Shown one piece after another: positions 7,877 to 16,834 of a DNA stretch of 64,000 bases. Source of the DNA: CBDBJK01 sp965206395 (GTDB lineage Bacteria; Chloroflexota; Dehalococcoidia; Lucifugimonadales; CATOSD01). The DNA lies in NCBI GenBank assembly GCA_965206395.1, contig CBDBJK010000035.1, positions 124,001-188,000 of the forward strand, given 5' to 3'. The first letter of the stretch is position 1, and each line of letters starts with the position of its first letter. The notes below the pieces were generated by a model. The model worked only from the letters and a program-made list of their open reading frames with translations, was not told the origin of the DNA and searched no databases. A program made the translations under genes and the position numbers.

Positions 7877-8982
7877 TGCTCGTCTTCGATAAGTGATTGC
7901 ACGATTGGGATCACATCTGAGGCGACTCGACGGCATTCCTCTACATGAGGGAATCCCGACAATATGAATTCGTCGATGCCAAGCCGCCAGTAGCCAAGCA
8001 GTTCGTTGGCTACCTGCTCAGGATCCCCGACGATGGCGGTGCCGCAGTTGACGCGGACGGTGGATATGCCGTTCCAGAGATGTGCGCCAACTCGGTGGTC
8101 GGCTATGATTTGGGCCTGCGCGCTCTGGCCGACCATAGCAGTGCCCGCAAAGACGGCCTGCCTCTGCTCCTTGACTACATTGGCAGCCAGAGACAAAAGC
8201 TCCTCTGCCGCGTCCCATGCTTCCGCCTCTGTGTTGCGTACAATCAGATGGGTGCGCATGCCAAACACCGATTTGCGTCCTGCTTCGTCGAACTTGGCCT
8301 TGGCGCGCTCGAAGAACGGCCCTAGCACATCTTGCGGCAGAATCCAGGCGAGGTAGACATCTGATTGCCGACCTGCAAGCTGCAACGCGGCATCAGAAGC
8401 CCCACCAAGGTAGAATTTGGGGCCATCACCGACTGGGCCGGGAGAGCAAATAGCCCCGTTTAGCTGTATATGCTCTCCATTGAAAACTTTCGGCTCCGGC
8501 GATTCCCATAGCTTCCGGCAGGCGGCGATAAACTCCTCTGCTCTTGCATACCTGTGGGCGTGGTCGCTTGTCTCTCCAAATCGCTCGAAGTCTCCCTGAA
8601 TTCCTCCGGGCACGATGTTTATGTCTATTCGTCCTCCGCTAATGCCGTCTAACGCCGCGGCCATCTGCGCGAATAGTCCGGGCGAGATGAACCCTGGACG
8701 CAGGGCTATCAGAAAGCGAATTCTGCTGGTGACAGCGGCAAGCGCGGTAGCCATCGTCCAGGTTTCCGCCAGTGGCTCGGCCTGATCGAACAGGCCGTTG
8801 GCGAATCTGGTCGGTATAAGCAAAGAGTAGAAGCCCTCATCCTCGGCTGCCTGGACTACTTCTTTGAGATACTCGAACGTCGGTGGGCGTTCAGCTTTGA
8901 CCGTGCCGATGTGCACGCCGTCGCCGTCTATGGGTATAAACCAGGAGAATTTCGGGTCAGGCCGTCGCTCTTGGGATGCCAT
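7873..8982 (-). CDS. SsuD-like FMNH2-dependent monooxygenase (luciferase-like)
   Basis: This 369-residue TIM-barrel protein resembles alkanesulfonate monooxygenase SsuD. It opens with KFSWFIPIDGDGVHIGT and carries SGGRIDINIVPGG, the flavin-phosphate region of the family. These enzymes use reduced FMN or F420 and oxygen; a sulfonate substrate is a guess from similarity. No ssuA/B/C transporter or flavin reductase is nearby. The ATG at 8982 is chosen because GAGGTGG lies about 6 bp upstream; a longer start at 9036 adds an atypical sequence. It may be the last gene of the minus-strand operon beginning near 12138. Confidence 0.82.
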   Translation of the reverse strand: MASQERRPDPKFSWFIPIDGDGVHIGTVKAERPPTFEYLKEVVQAAEDEGFYSLLIPTRFANGLFDQAEPLAETWTMATALAAVTSRIRFLIALRPGFISPGLFAQMAAALDGISGGRIDINIVPGGIQGDFERFGETSDHAHRYARAEEFIAACRKLWESPEPKVFNGEHIQLNGAICSPGPVGDGPKFYLGGASDAALQLAGRQSDVYLAWILPQDVLGPFFERAKAKFDEAGRKSVFGMRTHLIVRNTEAEAWDAAEELLSLAANVVKEQRQAVFAGTAMVGQSAQAQIIADHRVGAHLWNGISTVRVNCGTAIVGDPEQVANELLGYWRLGIDEFILSGFPHVEECRRVASDVIPIVQSLIEDEQ

Positions 8983-9079
8983 TTTTCCACCTCGGTTTCG
9001 ATTCGGATCTATGCCTGCGTTGACAGACGCAGGCAAGTGCGTTCTATGAGAGGTAGTCTAAGAGCGACGTATAGTCTTG

Positions 9080-10360
9080 TCAAGGAATCTGCGGCTCGCT
9101 CAGGTAGGGAATCGTCTGTGGGCCTTCCGGAAGCACGCAAATTCGCGCATTCGGGCCATAACGCTGAAGCAAGTCGCGGACCGAATCCTCTACGTCATTG
9201 ATAGGCTCGATATGCGCTGCCCTGACCTGTTCAGGCGTCAAGTAGTCGGACTTCAGGTAAACATCTGCTCGAAGCTGTATCTGGGCCTGTATTTGCACCT
9301 GCCACTGGTCGTGTCGGTCATAGCCTGGGGAGCAAATCACTTTGAGCAGACCCTCCGGGCTGTCAGCTTCGGACAGGATGTCTTTGTAAGCCCCGTGCTC
9401 CGGGACGCCGTCCGAGCATTCCGCGACGCAAATGATGGCCCCGCCTTCTCGAACGACCTGGGCCGCCGCAGACATTCCCTTGACCGCCTGGTACAGATTC
9501 AGGTCGAGCGGATAGCCGCTGTTGGTCGTGACCACGATATCGAATGGCCCATCTACAGCGCGCATGGCTGCTCGTCTGGCGACAGAGCAAGCCGCCTTGT
9601 GGACGGCGAACGCTTCGCCCGCGTACGCGCTCGTTATCTTGTGCTCTCGATTGATGGTCACGTCAACGCTGAAGTCGACACCCGTCTGATGCGCTATCTG
9701 GCGCACGGCGTCGTGAATGGGATTGCCTTCTGTGATTCCCCAAGTCGAGTTCGGATGGCCGATCATCTGCGCGTTGTGCAGTCTCATAGTCGTCTCGAAA
9801 CCGGCAAGCCCTGGCGCGACCATCTTTGGGCCACCGCTGAATCCAGCGAAAAAGTGAGGCTCGACGAAACCGGTCGTTATCTTGATGTCGCTTTCAACCC
9901 AGTGGCGATTGAGCCATATCGGCATGCCTTCGGGCGTTTCTCCGACATGCGTCAGCGTGTCCTTGTCAAAGGCATCGTGGTTGATTACGCGATACTTTTT
10001 GACGATTTCCCTGCCCAGCATCTCCTCAAGCTCGCTCTGAGTATTTGCACGGTGCGTACCTGTGGCTATGAGGATTACAATCTGGTCAGGCGGAACGTGT
10101 GCGAGATCTCTCAGCAAGACTGGCAGCACCGTCGCGCTCGGCATCGGGCGAGTGATGTCGCATACGACGACGGCAACCGTGTTATCGTCTCGTACCATCT
10201 GACGCAACGGCGGCGTGCCGATGGGATTTCGAATCGCCTTTCGCAGCGCGCCGCTCTCGTCGGGCAGTCCAGGGACGTATCCAGGCTGGATTACGGTCGT
10301 GCGCTCTTCTGGAAGGTCTACCGTAAGCCCATTGCGTCCGTATGCGAGGTTAATCAGCAT
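9080..10360 (-). CDS. larA: LarA-family nickel-pincer racemase
   Basis: This 426-residue homolog of lactate racemase (DUF2088) keeps all residues that hold the nickel-pincer nucleotide: GTHR with H103, EPHFFAGFSGGPK with H169 and K179, and H195. Their spacing (10 and 16) matches H174, K184 and H200 of Lactobacillus LarA, and H103 matches H108. K179 should be the lysine covalently bound to the cofactor. It interconverts 2-hydroxyacid epimers; the substrate may not be lactate, since the family is broad. The start at 10360 (MLINLAYGRNGL) lies 8 bp after the upstream metallo-hydrolase gene stops, so the longer frame is rejected. larC lies at the window edge; larB and larE are not here. Confidence 0.92.
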   Translation of the reverse strand: MLINLAYGRNGLTVDLPEERTTVIQPGYVPGLPDESGALRKAIRNPIGTPPLRQMVRDDNTVAVVVCDITRPMPSATVLPVLLRDLAHVPPDQIVILIATGTHRANTQSELEEMLGREIVKKYRVINHDAFDKDTLTHVGETPEGMPIWLNRHWVESDIKITTGFVEPHFFAGFSGGPKMVAPGLAGFETTMRLHNAQMIGHPNSTWGITEGNPIHDAVRQIAHQTGVDFSVDVTINREHKITSAYAGEAFAVHKAACSVARRAAMRAVDGPFDIVVTTNSGYPLDLNLYQAVKGMSAAAQVVREGGAIICVAECSDGVPEHGAYKDILSEADSPEGLLKVICSPGYDRHDQWQVQIQAQIQLRADVYLKSDYLTPEQVRAAHIEPINDVEDSVRDLLQRYGPNARICVLPEGPQTIPYLSEPQIP

Positions 10361-10368
10361 GTGAAAAC

Positions 10369-11052
10369 TCAGGGCATCAACGCATCGAAGACCCAGACCT
10401 CTCGCTCGGCAGGCAGGTCTTCGCGGGAGATGTGCGTCGTGTGAGCGTTGAGCTTGCGCACCGCCTTCTGCGTCGCAAGCCATTCATCGGGCGACAGCAA
10501 CCCGGACGAGTCGGTTGTCAGATTCTTGATGTGATAGTGCATCGGAACGACTACTCGGGGAGACATCAGGGTAATCAGGCTTTCTATCTGCTCGTCGTTC
10601 AACAGATGACGGGAGTCATCAACCGTGACCATGAGGACGTCTACGTCGCCAAGCTGCTCCCGCACGTCGTCAGGCATGTCAGAGCGGTTGTCACCGATGT
10701 GGCAGTACCGGACGCCTTCGCACTCCACCATGAAGATTACATTGCGCATTCCTCGGAGGCCCGACCTCCCTGAATGAATATCAGCTACTCCGTGAAGCGC
10801 GATGTCCTTGTGCTTGAAAACGCAGGGGCCTCTTAGAATTGTTGGGTTTTCTGGAATGGCCTGGACCTCGTTGTGGTCGAAGTGGTCGTGCGTCACCGCG
10901 ACAATCTCGGAATCAATTGGAGGAAAGGGTCGCAGGAACCAGGGGCGATCATCCAGGTTGCCGAATGGGTCCAGAAGAACTCGGACGCCTTCGGGCGAAG
11001 TCCACAAGAATGCGCAATGGCCGTAGTACGTCAGCAACATGGATGCAGGCAT
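10369..11052 (-). CDS. MBL-fold metallo-hydrolase (UlaG-like)
   Basis: This 227-residue metallo-beta-lactamase-fold protein has YYGHCAF at the N terminus, as in UlaG-type enzymes, and the metal motif VTHDHFDHN (about residues 53-61). A later VDDSRH and VPMHYH supply the remaining ligands. The substrate is unknown. It lies between an M20 peptidase and larA on the same strand with gaps of 3 and 8 bp, so the three are co-transcribed. A second start at MLLTYYGHC (11040) is equally possible. Confidence 0.83.
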   Translation of the reverse strand: MPASMLLTYYGHCAFLWTSPEGVRVLLDPFGNLDDRPWFLRPFPPIDSEIVAVTHDHFDHNEVQAIPENPTILRGPCVFKHKDIALHGVADIHSGRSGLRGMRNVIFMVECEGVRYCHIGDNRSDMPDDVREQLGDVDVLMVTVDDSRHLLNDEQIESLITLMSPRVVVPMHYHIKNLTTDSSGLLSPDEWLATQKAVRKLNAHTTHISREDLPAEREVWVFDALMP

Positions 11053-11055
11053 AAT

Positions 11056-12138
11056 TTACTTTCTCAGCAGGGTTTCGCACAGGTGTGCGGCGTCTACCAG
11101 GTCTGGAATGGTGACGTATTCTCTGACTGTGTGCATACCATGATCGGCCATGCCAATCACCACCGAGCTGATGCCATGCGTCCGAAATACATTGCCGTCT
11201 GTGCCGCCACCGGACGGCCTCATCGTTGGTTCCAGCCCAAGACTGCGCAACGTCTTCTTCACTCGGTTAGTGGCGGCGTCATCATCGGATAGAGTATACG
11301 CCTCGAACTCGGTGTGAAGGTGCGCTTCGATGACGGCTTCGGGGAAAAGTTGGCGAACCTCTTTTGTCGCTTCCATGATCTGAAGCTGAATGGTGTCGAG
11401 GGCTTCCAGGTTTCGGCTTCTGAACTCGCCAGTGAGTATCGTGTTCTCAGGAACGGCGTTTCGCACCGTGCCGCCTTCGATTGTGCCGATGTTAAACGTA
11501 GTCTCGTCACTCAGGCGGCCCTGGGGCAGCCTGGAGATAATCTCGGCTGCAATTCGTATTGCGGACAGCCCCTTCTCCGGCTCTACGCCCGCGTGGGCGG
11601 CCCTGCCCGTGATTTTGATCTCGAAGCCAATGTACGTTGGGCTTGCAGATGTAATCTGGCTTGGCGGCCCCTCGCCATCGAATACTATGGCCTCTTTAGC
11701 CTTGATCATGGAGATGTCGAGATTGCGCGCGCCTGTCAGTCCAATTTCCTCTTCGCGTGTGAAGGCTACCTGAAACGGGATGTGGGATGTACCGTCCTCT
11801 TTGATAGACTCCAACGCCTCAAGGATTGCCGCGACTCCCGCCTTGCAATCGCCGCCCAGGATAGTCGTTCCGTCCGAGAGGATGCGGTCGCCGTCCACGC
11901 GTGGCTTGATACCCCGGCCCGGCTCGACAGTATCCATGTGCGCTGACAGCAGCAGAGGCTCTTCGCTGCCGTCGCTGGTGATAATGTTGCCGTAGTCGTC
12001 CCGCTCGGCAGTAAGCCCCAACGCTTCGAGACGACGGACCAGCTCGACAGCTACAGCTTCCTCCTCTCCAGAAGGGCTGTCTATCTGCACAAGGTCGGTA
12101 AAAGTCTTCACAAGACGGTCTCGGTTAATCATCGGCAT
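11056..12138 (-). CDS. M20-family metallopeptidase (peptidase T-like)
   Basis: This 360-residue protein has the M20 metal motifs SAHMDTVEPG (first zinc ligand with catalytic Asp two residues on), GGDCKAG and FTREEEIG (general-base Glu pair), and a lid/dimerisation domain in the middle (GRAAHAGVEPEKG). Relatives are tripeptidases or amino-acyl deacylases in the cytoplasm. It is the first gene of the minus-strand group M20-MBL-larA, behind a good promoter at 12232-12259. Confidence 0.87.
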   Translation of the reverse strand: MPMINRDRLVKTFTDLVQIDSPSGEEEAVAVELVRRLEALGLTAERDDYGNIITSDGSEEPLLLSAHMDTVEPGRGIKPRVDGDRILSDGTTILGGDCKAGVAAILEALESIKEDGTSHIPFQVAFTREEEIGLTGARNLDISMIKAKEAIVFDGEGPPSQITSASPTYIGFEIKITGRAAHAGVEPEKGLSAIRIAAEIISRLPQGRLSDETTFNIGTIEGGTVRNAVPENTILTGEFRSRNLEALDTIQLQIMEATKEVRQLFPEAVIEAHLHTEFEAYTLSDDDAATNRVKKTLRSLGLEPTMRPSGGGTDGNVFRTHGISSVVIGMADHGMHTVREYVTIPDLVDAAHLCETLLRK

Positions 12139-12231
12139 CCTCGATTAAATTGGGATGAATATACGGGTCGACTACCCCTGTCACAGGAATGCTCAACCGA
12201 TCAGGGTATGAAAGGCAGCCCACTTAGGTCT

Positions 12232-12259
12232 ATTGTATTTGGTTCATCAGGGGTGTCAA
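12232..12259 (-). promoter_or_regulatory. Promoter of the M20-MBL-larA operon
   Basis: On the minus strand TTGACA (12259-12254) and TACAAT (12237-12232) are separated by 16 bp, both nearly consensus. They lie about 95 bp upstream of the M20 start. The rest of the 12139-12405 gap shows no gene. Confidence 0.75.
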
Positions 12260-12405
12260 GGGGAGTGGATAGACCCGAATGGGGTTGTGCATCGCCTTTG
12301 TCAGACGTTTGTGAGGTTGGTGTCAGCGTTAGGTCAGGTATGCCCTGGCAGCAAGCTGTCTAATGGGTATTGTCATCTCTGACAAAATTCATTCTTAGGA
12401 GGCTA

Positions 12406-13654
12406 GTGGTCCAACATCATTGAAATGAATACCATGATAGTCATTGTTCCTCTTGGGGGTTCAATCGTAACGTTGAACCGAGGAGGAACCATGATGTCTA
12501 CCAAGAAGTACCGTATCAGACTGACTACCGACGAACAACAGGAACTCAACGCCTTGGTCTCACGCGGTCGGGCTGCGGCGTACAAACAGACCCATGCGCG
12601 CATTCTGCTGATGAGCGATGAGTCACGCTCGGACGGGGGAATGAAGGACGCGGACATCACCAGCGCGCTCGGTGTGGGACAGTCAACGGTCGAGCGAATA
12701 CGCAAGCGCTGTGTGGAGGAGGGGGTCGAGTCTGCGCTGAATCGCAAAAAGCAACTGCGTCGGCGTCAAAAGAGACTGGACGGCGAAGGTGAAGCACGGT
12801 TGATAGCGATGGCCTGCGGGGAACCGCCGGAGGGGCGTGCCAGTTGGACCCTGAAGCTGTTGGCTGACCAGTTGGTCGAGTGTGAGATAGTCGGGACCAT
12901 TAGCACCGAGACGGTTCGCCAGGCGCTTAAAAAAAAACGAACTGAAGCCGTGGCTGAAGCAGAGTTGGTGCATCCCGCCCGGTCAGAGCGCGGAGTTTGT
13001 GTGCGCGATGGAAGACGTGATGGAAGACGTACTGGAGGTCTACCAACGGCCGTACGATGGGAATGAGGTTCTGGTGTGCATGGATGAGACGAGCAAACAG
13101 CAAGTCAAGGAGACGCGAGTGCCGCGTCCCGCAGCGCCCGGCTTATCGGCGGCATACGACTACGAATACGAGCGCAATGGAGTGAGCAGCCTGTTCATGC
13201 TGTTTGCACCGTTGGACGGATGGCGCCGAGTCGAGGTCAGAGAGCGTCGCACGAAGGTGGACTGGGCGCATGTGATAAAGAAACTGGTCGACGAGGACTA
13301 CCCTGACAGAGACCGGATCGTGCTGGTAATGGACAATCTCAACACTCACAAGCTGTCCTCGCTATACGAGGCATTCGAGCCTGCTGAGGCGAGGCGTATA
13401 GCTGAGCGACTGGAGATACACTACACTCCCAAACACGGGAGTTGGTTGAATATGGCGGAGATAGAGATCGGTGTGCTGGCTCGACAGTGCCTGGACCGAC
13501 GGATTGCCAATCAAGACATCCTGCGCGGCGAGGTCAATGCTTGGCAGAATCAACGCAACCGGGATGTGATACGAGTGGATTGGCGCTTCACTACCGAGGA
13601 TGCGCGCATCAAGCTAAAGTCACTCTACCCATCAATACAAAAACGTTGAACCAC
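12406..13654 (+). mobile_element. IS630-family insertion sequence
   Basis: The element is 1249 bp with imperfect terminal inverted repeats: left GTGGTCCAACATCATTG (from 12406), right end reading GTGGTTCAACGTTTTTG on the other strand. TA dinucleotides flank it at 12404-12405 and 13655-13656, as expected for IS630/Tc1-type insertion. It carries one transposase gene split by a frameshift. A further inverted repeat (GGTTCAA...TTGAACC) lies just before the transposase start. Confidence 0.9.
12491..13649 (+). CDS. IS630-family transposase, in two overlapping frames
   Basis: The first frame (12491-13066) encodes a helix-turn-helix region (TSALGVGQSTVERIRKR) and a winged linker. The second frame runs to 13649 and encodes the DDE catalytic core: VCMDET (first Asp), VMDNLNTH (second Asp) and SWLNMAEIEI (Glu). 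The frames join at nine A residues, 12929-12937. A protein reading ALKKNELKPW across the join resembles intact IS630 transposases, so the ribosome or polymerase must slip by one base, or the gene is broken. Start ATG 12491 follows AGGAGG. Confidence 0.87.
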
Positions 13655-13659
13655 TAGCT

Positions 13660-14265
13660 ATGACATACGCACACTCTTCAATGGCTTGGAAATTGGTGTT
13701 CGGAGCGCTGTTTCTTGGTGCTATTTTCGCCTTGTGGCTGACACTCGCCCCTCAAAGGTCAGCGCAGGCCGCGCCTCCGTGCGCAGATCCGACGCCATGT
13801 AGCCAGTTGTCTCTAGACCTGATTGGCAAAGGACCAATCATTGATTTCCACCCACCCTGGGCACCCAATGTGGCTATCGACAGTCCGGCAGACGGCGACA
13901 GTTTCCGAGCTTACGGAGTCTCAAGCCGCTCTTGCATCCCATCTGGGCGCTGCTCGGAGTTCGCCGCGGATGTTAACCTGATCGGCCACGCAACCGACTC
14001 TCGTGGCAACAAGCTCACTGGAAGCTACCTCACCTGGACCATACAGCAGTATGATATATGGGGCCAACCAGCCAACAGGCCCATAATAGTTGGAGTAGGC
14101 GAGTCTGCTACGGTGCGCCTGTACTGGTATGGAAATTTCTTCTTCCGAAGCACGCCCTATGATATTACCCTTCAGGCGACGGACAATTATGGGAACACTA
14201 GCTCGGAAACGATCAAAATCGCAGTTTACAGACCCAACCCGTTTACAAACTCGTTTTCAAATTAG
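13660..14265 (+). CDS. Secreted protein with Ig-like or cadherin-like fold, unknown function
   Basis: This 201-residue protein has an N-terminal hydrophobic segment (about residues 10-30, WKLVFGALFLGAIFALWLTL) and AQAAP, a plausible signal peptidase site. The mature part has four cysteines in two pairs (CADPTPC, CIPSGRC) and beta-rich repeats ending TPYDITLQATDNYGNTSSETI, which resembles bacterial Ig-like or surface beta-sandwich domains. I do not recognise the family. It starts 4 bp after the IS630 target TA, so its own upstream region has been displaced. A strong terminator follows. Confidence 0.7.
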   Translation: MTYAHSSMAWKLVFGALFLGAIFALWLTLAPQRSAQAAPPCADPTPCSQLSLDLIGKGPIIDFHPPWAPNVAIDSPADGDSFRAYGVSSRSCIPSGRCSEFAADVNLIGHATDSRGNKLTGSYLTWTIQQYDIWGQPANRPIIVGVGESATVRLYWYGNFFFRSTPYDITLQATDNYGNTSSETIKIAVYRPNPFTNSFSN

Positions 14266-14311
14266 GCGATGGACTGATTTCGAATAGCCTTACTTCAGTC
14301 TGTAAAACCGA

Positions 14312-14345
14312 AGACCCTTGGTAGTTGCCAAGGGTCTTTTTATTT
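14312..14345 (+). terminator. Rho-independent terminator
   Basis: A perfect 10-bp stem AGACCCTTGG/CCAAGGGTCT with a 6-nt loop is followed by a T-rich run (TTTTATTTT). It closes the secreted-protein gene and precedes radC. Confidence 0.93.
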
Positions 14346-14415
14346 TGTGTTGGACTCGCGCGCTGATAAAAGTTAAACTACTCTCCAGACGTACTGAATT
14401 TCAGGAGAGGCTTCG

Positions 14416-15123
14416 ATGTACGACGAAGTGCGGCCACAATACGCCACCATGATACGCGACCTGCCCCAGGGCGAGCGGCCCAGAGAGCGCTTGAGGGAAT
14501 ATGGCCCAAACTCCCTCAGCAACGCCGAGCTTATGGCTATCCTACTCAGGACAGGCGTCGAGGGCCAGAACGTGGTTAACCTGTCCGTAGAACTGATCTC
14601 GAAGTTCGGGGGACTGGCGGGCATGGCGCGCGTGAGCTATGGCGAACTATGCTCCTTCAAGGGTATCAGCGACGCAAAGGCGTGCCAGTTGTTGGCTGCG
14701 TTCGAGTTAGGGCGCAGGCTCGTTTCGCTGCACCCGGAAGGCCGGGCGACTGTTACATCCCCTCAGGACGTGTTCAATCTGCTTGGCGCTGAAATGAGCT
14801 TCCTCGATCAGGAACATTTGCGCGTAATTTTGCTAAATACCAAAAACGAAGTCCTAGCGACTCACGAAGTATATAAAGGCAGCGTTAACTCTGCCGTCGT
14901 GCGAGTTGCCGAGGTGCTGCGTCCCGCGATTCGCGAAAACTGCCCCTCGATGATTATCGTTCACAACCACCCTTCGGGCGACCCGACTCCAAGTCCCGAG
15001 GATATTCTCGTCACGCGTCAGATTCGGGTGAGCGGAGAGATGATGGACATCGAACTGCTGGACCACATTATTATCGGCGGTCAGAATTGCGTCAGCCTGA
15101 AGGAGAAGGGGCTGGGATTCTGA
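14416..15123 (+). CDS. radC: RadC-family (JAB1/MPN) protein
   Basis: This 235-residue protein starts with the UPF0758 N-terminal domain (RDLPQGERPRERL, then LSNAELMAILLRTG) with a helix-hairpin-helix-like region. The C-terminal MPN domain has the metal motif VHNHPSGDPTPSPED (about residues 183-197). The family was named for DNA repair, but the role is unsettled. It is the full family length. Shine-Dalgarno AGGAG lies about 10 bp before the ATG. Confidence 0.93.
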   Translation: MYDEVRPQYATMIRDLPQGERPRERLREYGPNSLSNAELMAILLRTGVEGQNVVNLSVELISKFGGLAGMARVSYGELCSFKGISDAKACQLLAAFELGRRLVSLHPEGRATVTSPQDVFNLLGAEMSFLDQEHLRVILLNTKNEVLATHEVYKGSVNSAVVRVAEVLRPAIRENCPSMIIVHNHPSGDPTPSPEDILVTRQIRVSGEMMDIELLDHIIIGGQNCVSLKEKGLGF

Positions 15124-15171
15124 CATAATTATTTTCTGAGAAAAGGCTATAAAGCACGTAGGAGGACTGAT

Positions 15172-15477
15172 ATGCCTAGAGGAAACGAACCCCTCGGAGA
15201 CATCGCCAGCAAGGTGCTGTTCGAGAACGACCGCGTAAAGGTATGGAATCTCATCGTGGAACCGGGTGAGGCCAGCGATTGGCATCTCCATCCAAGAGAC
15301 TACATTACGGTCGTCGTCGAGGGCGGCAACCTGTCTGCGGAATACGAAGACGGCACGTCGCGCGAAAGCCCTTCCGAAGTAGGCACATGGACGTATCACG
15401 GCGAGCATCAGATACACCGGGTCATCAACAACTCTGATACTCGCTACGTTAACGTCCTGATCGAGCTAAAGGCCTAG
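15172..15477 (+). CDS. Small cupin-domain protein
   Basis: This 101-residue single cupin has the metal-binding motif WHLHPRDYITVVVEGG (about residues 41-56), with a second half motif around TYHGEHQIHRVIN. Substrate and reaction are unknown; such small cupins serve as dioxygenases, isomerases or binding proteins. A strong AGGAGG site precedes the ATG. It is 49 bp downstream of radC and faces the monooxygenase pseudogene. Confidence 0.82.
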   Translation: MPRGNEPLGDIASKVLFENDRVKVWNLIVEPGEASDWHLHPRDYITVVVEGGNLSAEYEDGTSRESPSEVGTWTYHGEHQIHRVINNSDTRYVNVLIELKA

Positions 15478-15498
15478 GGACAGGAAATCGCCTGGCTG

Positions 15499-16629
15499 CT
15501 ACTTGAACGCAGGGATAACCTCCTCGCCGAACAGCTTGATGGAGTGCATGACCTTTTCGTGCGGTATCTGGTCGCTTTGCATGATTAGCAGTATCTGGTC
15601 GGCGCCTATCTCTTGATGGCGTTTGACAGACTGGATGCAGCTATCGGGGTTGCCCGCGACTATGACGCCGCGCTCGCACAAGAGGTCAGCCGGAAGCTCG
15701 CCAAGCATCGCACGAGGTACGCCTCCGCCGCCAAGGTCTTGCTCGCCGCCGAGGAATCGCGAGAAATTGGGTTTCAGGTCTTCTGGGACGCCACCCCACG
15801 ACTCCAACAGCCGCTCGTAAGTCTCAGCACGGTCGGATGAGTACGGGCGGTTGGGGCCAAAGAACTCTTTTATGGCCTTCGCGCCAAGCTCCTAGGCCTC
15901 GGTGTTGTTGTCGCCGCAGTGTCCCAGGGTGAAGCTCGCCCACTGATTGTTCACGACCGAACCTATGGGTTTGGCGCTCTTGATGTCTTCCCGTTACTTT
16001 TCAACGTACTGCTTCATCCCTGCGGGCGCTCCTGACCCGAACGAGAGGACGCCGATTCCGTGTTCCGCAGCTATCTCGTAGCTGGAAGGCTGCGTGCAAG
16101 CCATCCATATCGGCGGATGCGGCTGCTGCTTGGGCTTCGGCAGTATCTCACGCGGTGGTATGTCGTAGAACTTGCCCTTCCACTCGAAATTCCCTTCTGT
16201 GCGCCAGATTTCGGGAATCATACGAAGCGACTCGTCCATGATGTCGCGGGTGTCTCTGGGATCGACGCCCATGCCCAATTGCTCGTAAGGGCTGCTGCGT
16301 CCGACGCCGAATTCGACACGTCCGCCTGAAAGATGGTCAACCATTGCGACTCGCTCGGCAACCTGAGCGGGGCGATGGTGAGGCAGTATCACGACCCCGA
16401 ACCCCAGGCGGATTTGCTTCGTCAAACGGGCAAGCGCTGAGATTATGACCTCTGGGGCTGACGAGCCTGAGAACGTGGTCAGAAAGTGGTGCTCCACAAA
16501 CCAGAGGTAGTCAAACCCCACCTCATCGGCAAGCATACATTGTTCAAGAGTCTCGTCAATCAACGCCGAGTAGTCTACCTTGAACTCATCATGTGGCCTC
16601 TGCATTTCGTAAAGCAGTCCGAACTTCAT
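15499..16629 (-). pseudogene. Luciferase-like flavin monooxygenase with two in-frame stops
   Basis: The frame encodes one luciferase-like monooxygenase of about 376 residues, from MKFGLLYEMQRPHDEF through HLSGGRVEFGVGRSSPYEQL to a normal C terminus ending at 15499. It is interrupted by TAA (15994-15996) and TAG (15892-15894). The sequence between and after them, for example VNNQWASFTLGHCGDNN and ELGAKAIKEFFGPNRPY, is typical for the family and stays in the same frame. So the gene was intact until recently and now has two nonsense changes. Readthrough is possible but less likely. A truncated 211-residue N-terminal product could still be made. Confidence 0.85.
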
Positions 16630-16746
16630 GGCGGGCCTCCTTTTTTTATAGTTGGAGTGGAATCGCGATGATGCGTGCGACGCAGCCGAAAAGCTGCATG
16701 GGCCAAAGTCTAACCGCGAGGGCGAACAATGTCAAACACTCCTTGA

Positions 16747-16775
16747 TTGCGGACGAGTTATCGTCAGGATATGAT
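16747..16775 (+). promoter_or_regulatory. Candidate promoter for panE
   Basis: TTGCGG (16747-16752) and TATGAT (16770-16775) are 17 bp apart, about 60 bp before the panE ATG. The -35 element is only a partial match. No other gene lies in 16630-16834. Confidence 0.45.
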
Positions 16776-16834
16776 ATGATTCCGGGCATATTAATAGAGG
16801 ATGTGACAGGCGTGAATTTTACGGAGATAGGCTT

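Noticed and set aside
9077..10444. Long plus-strand ORF (455 codons) opposite larA
   Set aside because: The minus strand carries all LarA motifs with correct spacing. The plus-strand translation shows no domain and is a composition shadow.
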